Shown: piece after piece, positions 34,399 through 45,979 of the stretch
How the letters are laid out: the number at the start of each line of letters is the position of its first letter
Position numbering within the stretch: position 1 is the stretch's first letter
Assembly (NCBI GenBank): GCA_019914995.1
Contig: CM034131.1
Span: 9,022,501-9,086,500, forward strand
Direction: 5' to 3'
From: Acanthochlamys bracteata
Taxonomy: Eukaryota > Streptophyta > Magnoliopsida > Pandanales > Velloziaceae
DNA: 64,000 nt
Program-made: the position numbers and the translations under genes
Notes under the pieces: generated by a model
Told to the model about the DNA's origin: nothing
Seen by the model: only the letters and a program-made list of their open reading frames with translations
Databases searched by the model: none

Positions 34399-37300
34399 TA
34401 TATTCGAACAAAAAGAATGCGACTGAGAGAAAATTGCAGGGATTGAAAACAAAATGCTGTGATTTTTCTTTCAAGTTTTTTCCTTCTTCTCTGAGAGAAC
34501 ATTGTGAGAAATCATAGATGCAGCATTAATGGGCCACATAAGATGGGCTTTAAAAAAATTGGTTAGGAAGGGTTTGTGCCGTTTTTGGCTTTCCTCTATC
34601 TCGATAATTCCTTCTTGCTTCTTTTTCTTTTACAATTTTTTGTTTGCGAAACATGTTACTCTATTATGATTATTCTTTCTCTCGATTCACATCAAATTGG
34701 CATATCAATACACAGCCGAACGAATTATCAAAGTTACTAACTTTTTTAATTGGATGTGAAAAATCCAATAATCGCATCTCTTATTTGTTTTGTCAACAAT
34801 TATTTTTACAATACTATAAACTGCTACAGTATAATGAGAGTGTATTTCAAAAAAATTCATCAATCCACTTTTATTCACTCTACGCGTAGATACTAGAGAA
34901 GATTCAGCATCCCTGTTGGAAACCTGTGACATTTTAAAATAAATAGCAAAAGCAGCATATGCATACAATAATCGACCCACGTTCCTTGGTAAAAGTTGGC
35001 CCTGCAGTCCAACATACACGATAAAAACTTTACACACGCACTCATTGCTCGACTGCTCTGAATGCTGCTATATTACTGCAAGCCCTTTCAACATTACATG
35101 AACCAGAACAGTCAAACAAGTTGCAGATTTAACTACAACGTTTCTCTTTGGGGAGTTGCAAAAAGCAATTGCCTTCGTATATAATACCAACAATATAGCT
35201 GCAGCACTGTGTTTGTCTTCCACTAAACAACACAGACGACGAGAACACAAAAACAATGTGTATATTAGTATATATATATTCAATAACTCCAATTCATTCG
35301 CCTGGAGACGAAATAGATATAAGACATAGACTCATCTGTTAAACAGTAATAAAGAAAACCATTTCGGATAATGGTTGATAAAAACAAAAAACATAGAAAC
35401 CCCAAAAAGTTACCACCAATGCTGAAATATAATCAATGAACTTATTTATTATTATACTGTTGAGAAAAGAAATTCTGCCTTCTCAACATGTACAACAAAT
35501 AACAAGATGCCAAAGTACTTAAACAGCTTTTGCAAAAAATATAAAACACAAACCAACCATCCTTAGCTGTTATGTTCAAAAGCGTGTAGACTTAAATAAG
35601 GTATTAGTAGTGGCCAATGATACTTCATTGCCAGCATCAGATTTACTGATGAATTGAATTCCAGATCAAAGAAGAAGACAAAAGACCAACATTTTTTCAA
35701 AAAGAAGGTAAAATAAAAGCTAAGGGCAAGGACAAGCAAAAGATATATTACTTTAACCTGCAATGCTTCCTGGAACCAGAGCAAAAGGATTCAGAACACC
35801 TGCTCCCTCCATGTTACTGCCACCAGAGCTCCAAACAACTAAGTTGGATCTAAGGTAAAAACTCCAACAGTTATAGCAATAAAAGTAATTAACCACATGC
35901 ATAGGTAGATAGGAGTCACATGCAAGCAGATTTTAGAATGATTGATTAGTTTAGTTTAATCATGCTTTACTAAAAGTGCAATGTTTCAAATGGGCAGAAG
36001 TGAAATTCTACAAAAGTATAAAGTGAAAAATAAAACTTTTTAAAAGTAAATTAAAAATGTTTTTAATTTTAATATTTTAATTTATTTAAAAGTGAATTGA
36101 AAGTAAAAAACAGAATTTTAAAAGTTAAAAAGTGATAAAATTTCTGAAAAGTAAAATAAAAGTTGGATTTTCAGTTCAATGAACAACAGAAAACACATGA
36201 TAGGAAAATTTAAAGCACGCGCTAATAGGAAAATTGCTTATGGTGAAGACGAAAACTTGAGTAGCACTTCCAATTCCTTGTACACTACATGTTAGTGTCC
36301 ATGTATAAATTCCTCCAAAAAGACCCGTTGGAAATCTAGGAGTGATGAATGCTACTGTGAGCAATATGTCAAACATAGAGGTGACATTTGGGCCAACATT
36401 CTCCAGCCGATCTGGCCCAAAACAGTAAAAGCTGTGCCAGCTCGGCCTGATTGATTCCAGGCCCTGATATCTCGACCAACTAGCCTCTAGGCCCGGTCAA
36501 TAGAGAAATGCATAAATATGAATAAATATTGGAATCACATCTTTTATACTTTATTTAAATAATGATATTCTCTTATGTGGTTGTTTGCACCAGCTCAATG
36601 CGACGATGCTGTTGATGTGCAAAGACATCAGAATCCAAAACAGTTTAGCAACAACTAGCTACCAGACTGATAATATCAAAACAGTAGACGGATGTAAAGA
36701 TCTGGTTCATGAGCAATGATGTATCAATATAGAAACAATTATTCAATGAATAGTCAAGAAAGAAAAACAGTAGAGCATAGTGAAGGAGGAGACGAGTAGG
36801 GTATTTTTAGTGTGTGGGGGATCAGACTGACGTGCAAATTTAACTCAGCAGAGCCACCTCCAACCTGGACGGCAGCCTCTGTGCTTTGATGTTTTCCACA
36901 TCATTCATCATTTCCCCCGGCCTACTATGTGACAAAATCCCCATTCAAGATTCTATTTTCAAAACAAATAGTAAGCACAGGAAAATTCCCGGTCCAGAGA
37001 TTTAGAAATAACAAATAGAGGAAGCTTAACTTGAGATTAGTTATTCTTAATCCTATTATGTTCTGTTATTGACTTGACAGTCCATCTATGTTACTCTTTT
37101 AGCATTTATCATTGAAAAGCCAAGAGAAGTCTTAACTTCTTCATTCAATGTTGCACGTTAAAAAGATGTTACCAGTTCCTCCTATAGTATTTGACTGAAT
37201 CATCAGTAATCATGAATAACACATGCAAGATGCTGCAATGACCGAATTGACAACCATGAGTGATGCTCACAGAACAACATAGTTAATGGAACAGCTCCAC

Positions 37301-37745
37301 TAGCTTTTGATTGGGTATTACTCACCTCAGTGATTTGTCTGTAATGTAAAAAGCAATGACATTTGAGATATATGTTCGGTTATTCAATGACTAATTAAGG
37401 TGACCAAGCAAGAAAACAAGTAGAAATCAGTAGCACTATCTCACTACAAATGGAAGAGCAAATAAACAGCAACATCAAGCAAGGTTTCAAAGTTGCATGG
37501 ATCTACCTCAGCATCCCTGGTTATTTATTTGATTGCATAACAAACACGGTTTGGATTTTTTATAAAAAAAGAGGGTCACAATATTAGCAAGATGATCAAG
37601 GTCTAATATTTACATCTTCAAAATCTAAAGCGAGATAGCCCCATTAGTACTTAGATCAGTACAAAAACCGGCAATCCAAGGAAAGAACAGTTAAACCAAA
37701 ATAAAATAGAAACAAATCGCTCTCGTCAATCTCATTATATATCTA
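34399..37745. other. Long unassigned region downstream of the DUF1645 gene
   Basis: No ORF of recognisable family. It contains the 3' UTR of the DUF1645 gene at its right end and an AT-rich stretch at 35.99-36.16 kb. A minus-strand exon-like block near 35762-35815 (MEGAGVLNPFALVPGSIA, ending at a possible donor) could belong to an unmodelled small gene, but no partner exon was found. Confidence 0.35.
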
Positions 37746-38948
37746 TTAGTTACCTAGTGATCTTTCCCTCTCAATCCTTCCCCTGCTGCTCCCCTTGCTC
37801 GCCATTGCCGCCGCAGAACCAATGCTGCTGCCGCTGTTGCCGGTTTCTCTGTCTTTCTCCTTCTTCTGTGCAGAGAACAATTGCCCGAAGCCGAACACAG
37901 GAACATTGATCACAGGAGTGAACTCCATTCCTCGATATCTCACTCTCTGACCACCGCCATTGGCATTGAAGCTACTCGGACTGCTCGAGCTTCGACCGAG
38001 GCCCTGGAAGATAACTTTGCCCGAAGAGTTCATACGTGGACTGTCCACGGAAGCAGACCTAGGCGGTGGAGCCACCGGCGTTGCAGCCGACCGCCTTGCA
38101 GTACTCCGACCGACTCTACCACCCACAGCAGGCAGCTGAAGACCGTCCGATCTCTGCCTCGAGATCCGCACTCGCGGCGGGTTTCTGCTACCTTGCTTGT
38201 CAGCGTCCAGAGACAAGCGGGGAAACTCATCGTGGTCCGCAGCTGAAGAAGACGACGAAGAAGAATGAGAGAGACGCGACGAAACAGAGAGCAGGGAATC
38301 GTAGTCATCGCGCAACAGCGGGAGATTCATCAGCGGAGCTTCAATAGAGGAGGTAGGCTTCGTGTTGCGGTGAAGGAGATGTTTCAGTGATCTGGCAGCT
38401 GCAGAGCCGGAGTTCGAGCTTGAGTTCTTAATGGCGGCAGCAGTAGTTGTAGAAGTCCTGTCAGAGTCCGACTTAGAGTTCGAGCTCCGAACCTTCCGTA
38501 GACGTAGAAGCTCACGCCACCTGCTCGAACACGTCGGAGCTCGCGGCGACATCGCGTAGACATCAGGAACAGGCGCTTCCACCGCTCTCCGCCTCTCTGG
38601 TGATCGCATCTCAACCGGCGTCTCAGCCGCCAGCCGAGTTCCCGCCATCTGCAACGGCACAAGCTTCCCGTTCGAAAACAACTCATCGGCAGTCATCATC
38701 GTGGCCGGATCTCCCAACCTGAACTCAAAAGCCAGAAACTCTTCATCTTCTCCTGCTCCGTCCTTCAGCACCACCTCCGCATTAGTTGAAGAATCCTTCA
38801 CTCCGGTTGTCTTCGAGTTCGATTCCGGTGGTTCTTCTCGGCTAAAAGAAGCTCGAGGACTCAACCAACCGTACGATGAATACGCCGGTGGCCGATCTAG
38901 AAACGGCTCCGGCGTCGCCGTACCGCCGTTCACACATGCTGATGCCAT
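37746..38948 (-). CDS. DUF1645 family protein, 400 residues
   Basis: Single-exon gene of a plant-specific family of unknown biochemical function (annotated in places as stress-response NST1-like). Family-typical segments are the N-terminal FLAFEFRLGDPATMMTADEL, FSNGKLVPLQMA, SRWRELLRLRKVR (basic), and the conserved C-terminal block GKVIFQGLGRSSSSPSSFNA followed by YRGMEFTPVINVPVFGFGQL. It is Ser-rich, probably nuclear or cytosolic, with no signal peptide or membrane span. A minus-strand TATA box lies at 39065-39072 and three G-boxes at 39151-39473. Base composition is distinctly GC-richer than the surroundings, as usual for this intronless family. Confidence 0.88.
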   Translation of the reverse strand: MASACVNGGTATPEPFLDRPPAYSSYGWLSPRASFSREEPPESNSKTTGVKDSSTNAEVVLKDGAGEDEEFLAFEFRLGDPATMMTADELFSNGKLVPLQMAGTRLAAETPVEMRSPERRRAVEAPVPDVYAMSPRAPTCSSRWRELLRLRKVRSSNSKSDSDRTSTTTAAAIKNSSSNSGSAAARSLKHLLHRNTKPTSSIEAPLMNLPLLRDDYDSLLSVSSRLSHSSSSSSSAADHDEFPRLSLDADKQGSRNPPRVRISRQRSDGLQLPAVGGRVGRSTARRSAATPVAPPPRSASVDSPRMNSSGKVIFQGLGRSSSSPSSFNANGGGQRVRYRGMEFTPVINVPVFGFGQLFSAQKKEKDRETGNSGSSIGSAAAMASKGSSRGRIERERSLGN

Positions 38949-39064
38949 TGCAAAGCTTCAATCGATTAATCAATCAAGCAAATTGTAGCAAATAGAGACC
39001 AGAGAAAGAAAATAAAAGAGTGGAGAGAGAAAGAAGAGGGAAGATAAAAGAGTTAGTGGGTAGC

Positions 39065-39072
39065 TATATAAA
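39065..39072 (-). promoter_or_regulatory. TATA box of DUF1645 gene
   Basis: TTTATATA on the minus strand, 117 bp upstream of the ATG, with a purine-rich leader between. Confidence 0.6.
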
Positions 39073-39150
39073 GTGCAGTAGGTTTTGGCACCGTGCCACC
39101 CCTATCTTCTTCTTCTCCCTTAAAATCTATTGCTTAACCATGCTGAGACC

Positions 39151-39156
39151 CACGTG
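39151..39156 (-). promoter_or_regulatory. G-box 1 upstream of DUF1645 gene
   Basis: CACGTG in GACCCACGTGATC, about 200 bp upstream of the start codon. Such sites bind bHLH (PIF) and bZIP factors. Confidence 0.5.
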
Positions 39157-39329
39157 ATCAAAACTATTACCAAAATACCCCTATTTCCGGGGGCATGTTT
39201 GGAATTCTAGACACAACCATAGTATTCCGTTATAAAATCGGTCCTGATCGATTTGACGCGCCTGTCACCTTCGCAGTCTCGTTGACTTATCTGGATTGCC
39301 CCGCCGGCCGGCCCACTCAACCTCCCTGT

Positions 39330-39335
39330 CACGTG
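39330..39335 (-). promoter_or_regulatory. G-box 2, extended palindrome
   Basis: TGTCACGTGACA is a 12-bp perfect palindrome around CACGTG, a strong bZIP/bHLH-type site, about 385 bp upstream of the DUF1645 start. Confidence 0.6.
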
Positions 39336-39467
39336 ACAATCTTTATTCAAAATCCGAACCGGTAGTTTTACTTTCGTTTGATCTGACGGTGTATATTCTC
39401 TACTCTGCAGTCACATGGACGCCAGTTGTCGTTTACCATGCCACCAAGAAGGATAATTGGTAACCGA

Positions 39468-39473
39468 CACGTG
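39468..39473 (-). promoter_or_regulatory. G-box 3 / ABRE-like element
   Basis: GACACGTGGT matches the ABRE/G-box core, about 520 bp upstream of the DUF1645 start. Confidence 0.5.
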
Positions 39474-40182
39474 GTAGTGAAGTAAAACGGGGACCACAAC
39501 TGACCGTACAGTGGGGATGGGCTGGACTTGTTTGCCGGTGTACTTCCATGGAGAGACCAAAAAGCAACCGTATACGTATAAAAAGCTTTAACCAGACGTA
39601 GGTCCAGCCGTGATAATTATTAGTGCCTCGAGAATTAATCTCAGCCGTTAGATTAACGGTGAGTGGATGATATTGGAAGGCGCGAATTTTCATGAATTTT
39701 GTTTATTTAGTTTTTTGGCTGGCGCCCGCGAAGAAGAAGCCGGCTACCTGGTGGGTAGGCAGCACGGTTGGGCGGGTTGGCTACTCTGTACTGTGCTGTA
39801 TCATCTCTGTTTCTCTTCATCCGTTAACGATTTCTTTATCAAGAAAAAAACCTGGAAAACTAACATGAACGGTATTGTATAATTATAAACAAACATTTGT
39901 GTTTATTGTTGTTCTTTGAACAGGTTTTCAATAATCGCGAAGGGTCGTTTTAAAATTGATAGAGATAGAGAGGAGAGGAGAGATGTGGCTAGCATGCTGT
40001 AGCTGGGGTTTCACTGGCTTGGACTGACGGTATTCAGTCAATAGACTGATTACTGGAACCTCTGCAAATACAGCTGGTACGTTTTATTCAATCGAATCGA
40101 AGCTGTTGTGTTTGTTGTTGATCTATCTAATCAATATGTATTAGTTTTTTTTTAGTTAAAGATTGCGAGATACTTAACGGCG
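39474..40182. other. Spacer, no gene recognised
   Basis: Contains short frames only. The compositional peak near 39.72-39.78 kb does not encode a recognisable protein. Confidence 0.4.
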
Positions 40183-40410
40183 TGTTTACCGATACCTTAA
40201 ATTTATTTTTTTTAACTTACTTTTAATAAAATAAAATCTTTTTATTAATAAAATTTTTTTAAAAATTTATTTTTAAAATTATTATAAATATTATATTAAT
40301 ATATAATTTTATTTTTTGTTAAATATTTTTAATTTTTAGTTTAATTTTTTAAATTGAATTTCAAAAAATTCACTGCATCTATTTTTTTATCAAAATAAAT
40401 ACGCCCTTAA
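40183..40410. mobile_element. MITE-like element, family B-related
   Basis: The left end is CGGCGTGTTTACCGATACC; the right end reverse-complements to GGGCGTATTTATTTTG. TTAA flanks both sides and may be a target-site duplication, which fits Tourist/Harbinger elements. Confidence 0.4.
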
Positions 40411-40424
40411 ATGAGTTAGATTTC

Positions 40425-40655
40425 TCAACAAAATTTTGCAATTTTTATTTCATATTTTTTAATACATATTTTATAAATATTTAAAAAATTTATTTAAAAT
40501 TTAAAAAATATAAAAAATTTTATATAATGAAATTTTTTAATTATATATTTTTATTATTTTTTAAAAATAAAAAAATAAAACTTATTTTTTAAAAAGAATA
40601 AAAATAATTTTTATTTTAAAAAATTTTTATTTTATAAGTAATTTCAAACGCACCG
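40425..40655. mobile_element. MITE-like element, family B
   Basis: The A/T core (TTTATAAATATTTAAAAAAT, then GAAATTTTTTAATTATATAT) matches the interior of 54404-54662. The right end is AATTTCAAACGCACC. It abuts the preceding element. Confidence 0.4.
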
Positions 40656-41615
40656 AAACTTTGCAAGAAGCGAGATTTCAAGAATCTACTGTGATGGTTC
40701 ATCTTGTGTTTAGTAACGTTAAAGTTAGACTAAAAAAATTGAAGTTATACCTATGAGATATCATACTTTATATTTGAATTTAATTTTAAACTGTATAAGT
40801 ACAACTTATATGAACTTAGTTTTATGCTTTAAAAAGATAATTAGTTATTTTCAAGATAAATATTTTCTTAATTACATTGAATTAGTTTTAAAAACTAGTT
40901 GAAATAGATTACGAAGCAGAATATTTTAAAAGAAAGTGAAACTATACAAGGAAAAATAGTTAAAACGGTTAAAAGTATGATTTTTAGAGGTAGGTAAACT
41001 ATAATAGTTTGAAATTGCAAAAACTTATTGAAATACTTACGACAGAATCTAGTATTTATGAATTTGAATATAATATAATTTTGACTAAAGTCTGAAAAAA
41101 CAGTATCCAAAGGACACTATCCAACAAATCTAAATACGCGTTCTTTTCACCAAAAAAATTCACTTTCCTTTACTTTTTAATGTTTCATTTCCAAATATAA
41201 AATAAAATATAAAAATATAAAAATTATTTTCAACATATTTTTAATTATAAAATATATATATAAATTCAACTCACATTTACGATACTGTTTTTAGAAATTT
41301 ACTTCTAAAAATTAACTTCTAAAAAATTTATTTTCAAAATTAAAAAAAAAAAAAGCATCCTTAGAGATAGATGGGCCTGGAATTGGGCCAAAGTCAATAG
41401 TAGGCTCCTGTTTAAAAGGGTTTTATTTTGGATCCTTTAAATTTAGCTGATAAATTCACATCTTCAATTTAAAATTTCGACACGTCCGTTAAAAGTTGGT
41501 TGGTCCTTCTCGCGCCTCCTTCTTGGCAGTTGATCGAAACGCCTAGATTGCTTACTGGCGAAATGTTTTGAAAAATTTCAAACCTTAGCTGCACAGTATT
41601 ATTAGCCAAATTTGG
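40656..41615. other. AT-rich spacer
   Basis: No gene recognised. Composition suggests further degenerate elements, without clear ends. Confidence 0.45.
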
Positions 41616-41729
41616 ATGACAACCATTGTTTCATCAGCATCAGAGGATCAAATCCAACAAACTATTGCGGCCACTTGGCCTGGTTTTGATACCCGGTTTT
41701 TCAGACAGGATCTGGAGCTCTTAAATTAA
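41616..41729 (+). CDS. Candidate small ORF, 37 residues, unknown
   Basis: ATGACAACCATTG... encodes MTTIVSSASEDQIQQTIAAT then WPGFDTRFFRQDLELLN and a stop. The amino-acid composition is protein-like and contrasts with neighbouring random frames. A possible acceptor (TTAGCTGCACAG) lies 20 bp upstream, so it could be the start of a spliced mRNA, an upstream ORF of a longer transcript, or a relic exon. No similar protein is known to me. Confidence 0.25.
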   Translation: MTTIVSSASEDQIQQTIAATWPGFDTRFFRQDLELLN

Positions 41730-44127
41730 GAGTGGGTAAATTTTAGACATTCTATTTTCTAATTTACAGACATAATTCAAGTTTACGAATGAATCGTGAA
41801 AGTTAGATTTTAGTTGAGAAAACAGTACCGTTTTCTCCTCAGATCCTTCTGAATCTCATGGAAGTCTACGAACTTTCGGTTTTGAGATCTTCTCTACTAT
41901 GCGATGAGCACAATGATTGTTTGTGTCGAAATGCAGATTGACATTTGTTTTGGCATTATCATGAAGGCTGCCTTCAATACTATTGTTTTTCGTTGTTTGT
42001 AGCATTTACAAACCAACGATTACCTCTCCAACAAATGTATTTGCATAGAAATCACCTTTGAGCTTAAGCTTTGTTTGGACATTGAGAAAATCAGAACAGG
42101 TGTTATTATAAGAAGTTATATCTTAATTAAAACCTTATTGATGAGTTTTGTCTCAAGTGGATTAGCTAGGCAGTCTTTATGACAAGTAATGGTGTTAAGT
42201 GGGTGATTAACCATTGGTAATCACTGTGTTAATTTAAGAAATAAGTGGGTATTGCTTAGTCTGCATTGATGCCTACTAGTTGTGGTTCTTAGCTGCATGC
42301 GAATGACATACATCAAGGACCCTGACTGATCTATGATCATTTTTGGAGTAATGATCTCCAATCACTTTGGTAATACTAAATTCATGTCTAGGTAATCTTT
42401 AGATATGATGCCAGAATTCCATCATCATTAGGTAATAATTGTATCTCCTTATGAATCTTCATTATTTTCTTTTGATTTGATTGTATTAAGCTACCATAGC
42501 TAAAGAAGCTGCAGAAGGTCATACCAAGTCTGTAGCAGGAAAAGGTTGTTCTTTGGCTGTTAATATCCAGCAAACTTAACCGATTAGCAAGTTGATAATA
42601 ATAGGATTTCTTTGTAGCTTACCATTTTTAAGTTCTTTTAACTGCTTTCTATTTTACGGCTGAATACATATGGCAAGTAAGTTCTGGTGCATGTTCTCTG
42701 TTGCTGTACTTGCCCATATTCAACTGTGTATTGCCAAACTAAATAACAAATTCTCAATTGAAAAAGGCCTATTGGTTGTACATGAATAATGGAGCTTGCT
42801 TTTGTGTCTAGAATACTTACAGTATGTTTGGCTTCATGTTTCTGTATTTGTTGCAAATCAATGTCACTGCAAGCCACAGGTGGAGCTTCATATCTAAGGG
42901 CTCTTAATTTGCACCACATAAATGGCACAAAGTAAAAGCATAGCCTTTGTCTTTTGTGAACAATTCAACAACCCTGTTTAAAGGTTGTACTTTAAAGATT
43001 TTCTAATTAAGTACCATCTCAGTTGATGGTGCTGAGAGAGACAGTTATTTGTCCGTCTACTTGAGATACCTAACTACGTTGACTCTTATACACCGCTCCT
43101 TAGTCGTAGAAGTTCCATTGGAGTAGCAACAACTTGGAGCCACACAACCATATGGATTTTGATGTGTCATCAGTTATTGGAGAGTCGCATGGTTTGTAGT
43201 TGACATAAATCCTGATTTATGTATTTTTATTATTTGGTATTCAGGGAAAGCTATATTACTCGGGTGATACTTATTTGTATTGCAATGAATTTGTTATCTG
43301 TGTAAAACTTGGATATCGATGTCTTTGCAATTGGCTAGTAATCCCCTGTTTTACTTCTCATGATTGGTTGATCAGAACTAACCGAATTTACATTATTAGT
43401 TCAGGGACTAAACTCCATGCTCATCTCCTATGGATATTGAGCTAATATTTTCTTACTATCTTATTTTTCATGAGAAGATGGTTACATACTTGCATGTATT
43501 TCATTATTTGGAAAATGTGCATTTAGTTATAGGGTGTAATTGTTCTTGCTTCTTCTTTAATCAAATAATCACCATGACGCATTTCGTAAATTAACAGGAT
43601 CTTGATGGAAACCTTCGATCTTATTCTTCTTTTTTGAATAGAGAATGAACAGAATTGAGAATTTTCTAACGCTGTGATGGCTTTGGCTGGAAAGGACACG
43701 TCCAGTTTCCTTATATGATGTTGATTCTTCTTGCCTGCTACATGAGTCCTGTTTCAAGTAGAAATCTCCATATGATCAGGTAAGAACAAATATTCTGAGC
43801 TTTTCATATGTTTCCTTTCTTACATTTACCCTGTAGGAGTTATATATTTCCAGATTCTGACTTGCATTAGTAAACGATTAAAAATGAGTAAAATTTTGCA
43901 GTTAATCTCTTGTCATTTTTCTGTTTTTTCATCAGGTTCCTTCCTCAATTACTTTTTTATTTTACTCAGAGAGTATTATTCCTTTACCTTTTTTGCTCTG
44001 TGACAGATCATAATTCTTTATTTCAGAAATCTTGAACAGGACACTGCTTACTGTTGAAAGAAAGCTACTGGGATGGTGTGGTGATGACTGATTCTATTTA
44101 TTTCTGCATAATGCTTTCATTTTCATG
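41730..44127. other. Unassigned region, possibly transcribed
   Basis: No frame exceeds 100 codons and none has family similarity. Composition is moderate rather than AT-extreme, as in introns or a noncoding transcript. I see no repeats. Confidence 0.35.
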
Positions 44128-44165
44128 TCTCCATCGTTATGAACTGGAAAAAATAAATATTATAA
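44128..44165 (+). promoter_or_regulatory. Possible USE/TATA pair of Pol III snRNA type
   Basis: TCTCCATCG (44128-44136) resembles the plant upstream sequence element TCCCACATCG with one change and one missing base. TATAA follows at 44161-44165. The gap of 24 bp is the spacing of Pol III-type U6/U3 promoters in plants. The match is degenerate, so this is a suggestion. Confidence 0.25.
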
Positions 44166-44187
44166 GAACCTCGTGCGGTGATGCAAG

Positions 44188-44356
44188 TATGATGAAGTCC
44201 CTAGTGAATTAGGTTATCTCTAACATCACCCGTGAGGTGCGATGCTCAATCGAACCATTCGAAGGTTGACATGTGGTTGCCTGAATTCGCAACACAGAGA
44301 CTTGAATACCAATGACCACGACCTTCGGAAGTGAACTGTCAAGGTTTGATATTTTT
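44188..44356 (+). ncRNA. Candidate structured RNA, unassigned
   Basis: The segment has dense hairpins: CCTA/TAGG (44200-44213), CACC/GGTG (about 44227-44239), an 8-bp stem with one bulge (TGTGGTTGC/GCAACACA, 44272-44296), enclosed by a perfect 7-bp stem CGAAGGT/ACCTTCG (44260-44266 with 44321-44327). A T-run (44352-44356) could be a Pol III terminator. ATGATGA (44189-44195) and CTGA (44281-44284) resemble snoRNA C and D boxes, but no good terminal stem is seen. It is not U3, 7SL, tRNA or telomerase RNA as far as I can tell. Confidence 0.22.
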
Positions 44357-45256
44357 GCATTCTGATATTTTTGCTACAACTTTGTTTTTTTCTTTTTGAT
44401 TTTTGCAGCCGAATTGATGACCAAGTAATTCGCCGGAAATTCAGCTCTTTTCGTGTAGTTAGGGGAAACTGATGGATTCCTAGACCTCAACAAGCAGTAG
44501 CAGAATTTCTATTTCAGTCTGTAATTAGCATTAAGCTAGTTCAATTATCGTTTTCAAAAAAAAAAAGAAATTATTGATTTATCATGTTTGCTTCTGTACT
44601 CTTTTGATCCTTGATGAAATTTAAAATCAAGAAAAGTAAGTATAATTTGTTGTAATTAAAATATGCCCTTGATATGCATGAACCTGCTTCCCTTTTTCTT
44701 CGCAGCGAAGAAAGAAATGGCTCGTTGATGGGAACGTTGATCTCCATATTTATCCTTATCAACCAAATTAGAGATGGTTTATTCAATCGAAATTTCCCGA
44801 TTGTTTTTTTATAATATATTTTGCATCGTAATCGAATGTATAATATAAGTAGTGTTTTCCGTATAGAAAACGTAGAGTTGATTGTTTGTACTAATTTCAG
44901 TAGCTAAGTTTATGAAAATGGATCAAGTTTTAATCTATTTGGATTTTTTCTTTTATAAACTGATCCATAGATAAACATTTATAAATTAAACTAAATTAAA
45001 ATATTTATAGTGTTTATAGCGTGTAAACTTACTTAAATTTTTATGCTAATAAATAAACGAGGAGAGCTTCCAACTTCTCCAAACCTCTTGTAATAAGAAG
45101 AAAAATAATTTCTATTAAATAAAGTCTTATTTTATTTAGCTAATCAATTCTTAATCATATTTTGTATTTTAAAAATCTAGAACTTAATTTAGATATTTTA
45201 AAATAAATGAATTTATATAAAATTTATAATCTAAATATAGTACATATATAATTATT

Positions 45257-45312
<56 letters not shown>

Positions 45313-45979
45313 TTTAAAAATTAAATATTGGATACTAAAATTCATAAAAGAAAAAACTATTTAAATACATTGCTTGGGCCACTAATACATAAAATTCTTG
45401 CTCAATCATTCAATAATAAGACCTCGTCAACTGCTTTAATTAAAGTCTATTTAATGGTAATTGGTTAGAAACCAAATAAGATAAAAAAACAAGGGCTGCC
45501 AATTCCAATGATCTCATTGGTCGCGAGAGAATGTGCAACACCAAACAGCTGAAGGGTCGTTCTCAGGGATGACGCCGGTGGGTGTTGGCGGGAGGTGAAC
45601 AGGTAATACCACGTCATCACATATGCCACGTAAGCAAAATTAACATTTTGTTCAAAAGAAAGTCTGCGTTTTCACTCTACTAATTTTTTTTTTGTGTTCA
45701 AAAGAAAAATTGTTGATTAGTAATAATTACGTGATTTGATTACCATGTTGAGCAAAAACTTGTAGAGATTGACTCGTGCTGTTGTTGCTTTTCCTATTAA
45801 TACCTTATTAAACCTTACAACTCTCCATTCCATTCTCTTGTAAAAAATTCAACAAACGTTTTTTTCTTGTTCATACTATCTATCTAAAGAGTTGAAAGCC
45901 CTGCAACAACAAGAAAACTGGAGTACTACTTCAGATAGATAGATAGAAAGTTATAGAAGAGAAACTATTTTAGGGAAAC
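44357..45979. other. AT-rich spacer and NAC promoter
   Basis: Contains the (TA)n run at 45260-45307, further AT-rich DNA, and promoter DNA of the NAC gene from about 45.5 kb. No other gene recognised. Confidence 0.5.
45260..45307. repeat. (TA)n microsatellite
   Basis: About 24 uninterrupted TA units; probably length-polymorphic. Confidence 0.95.

Noticed and set aside
37881..38686. Several long frames on both strands within 37.9-38.7 kb
   Set aside because: Alternative frames of the GC-rich DUF1645 gene; Arg/Ser-rich with no family features.
44188..44356. Identification of the structured segment as U3, RNase MRP or telomerase RNA
   Set aside because: The conserved boxes expected for U3 and the CTAAACCC-type template of plant telomerase RNA are absent. 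ACGACCTT near 44319 resembles the U3 start only by a short match.
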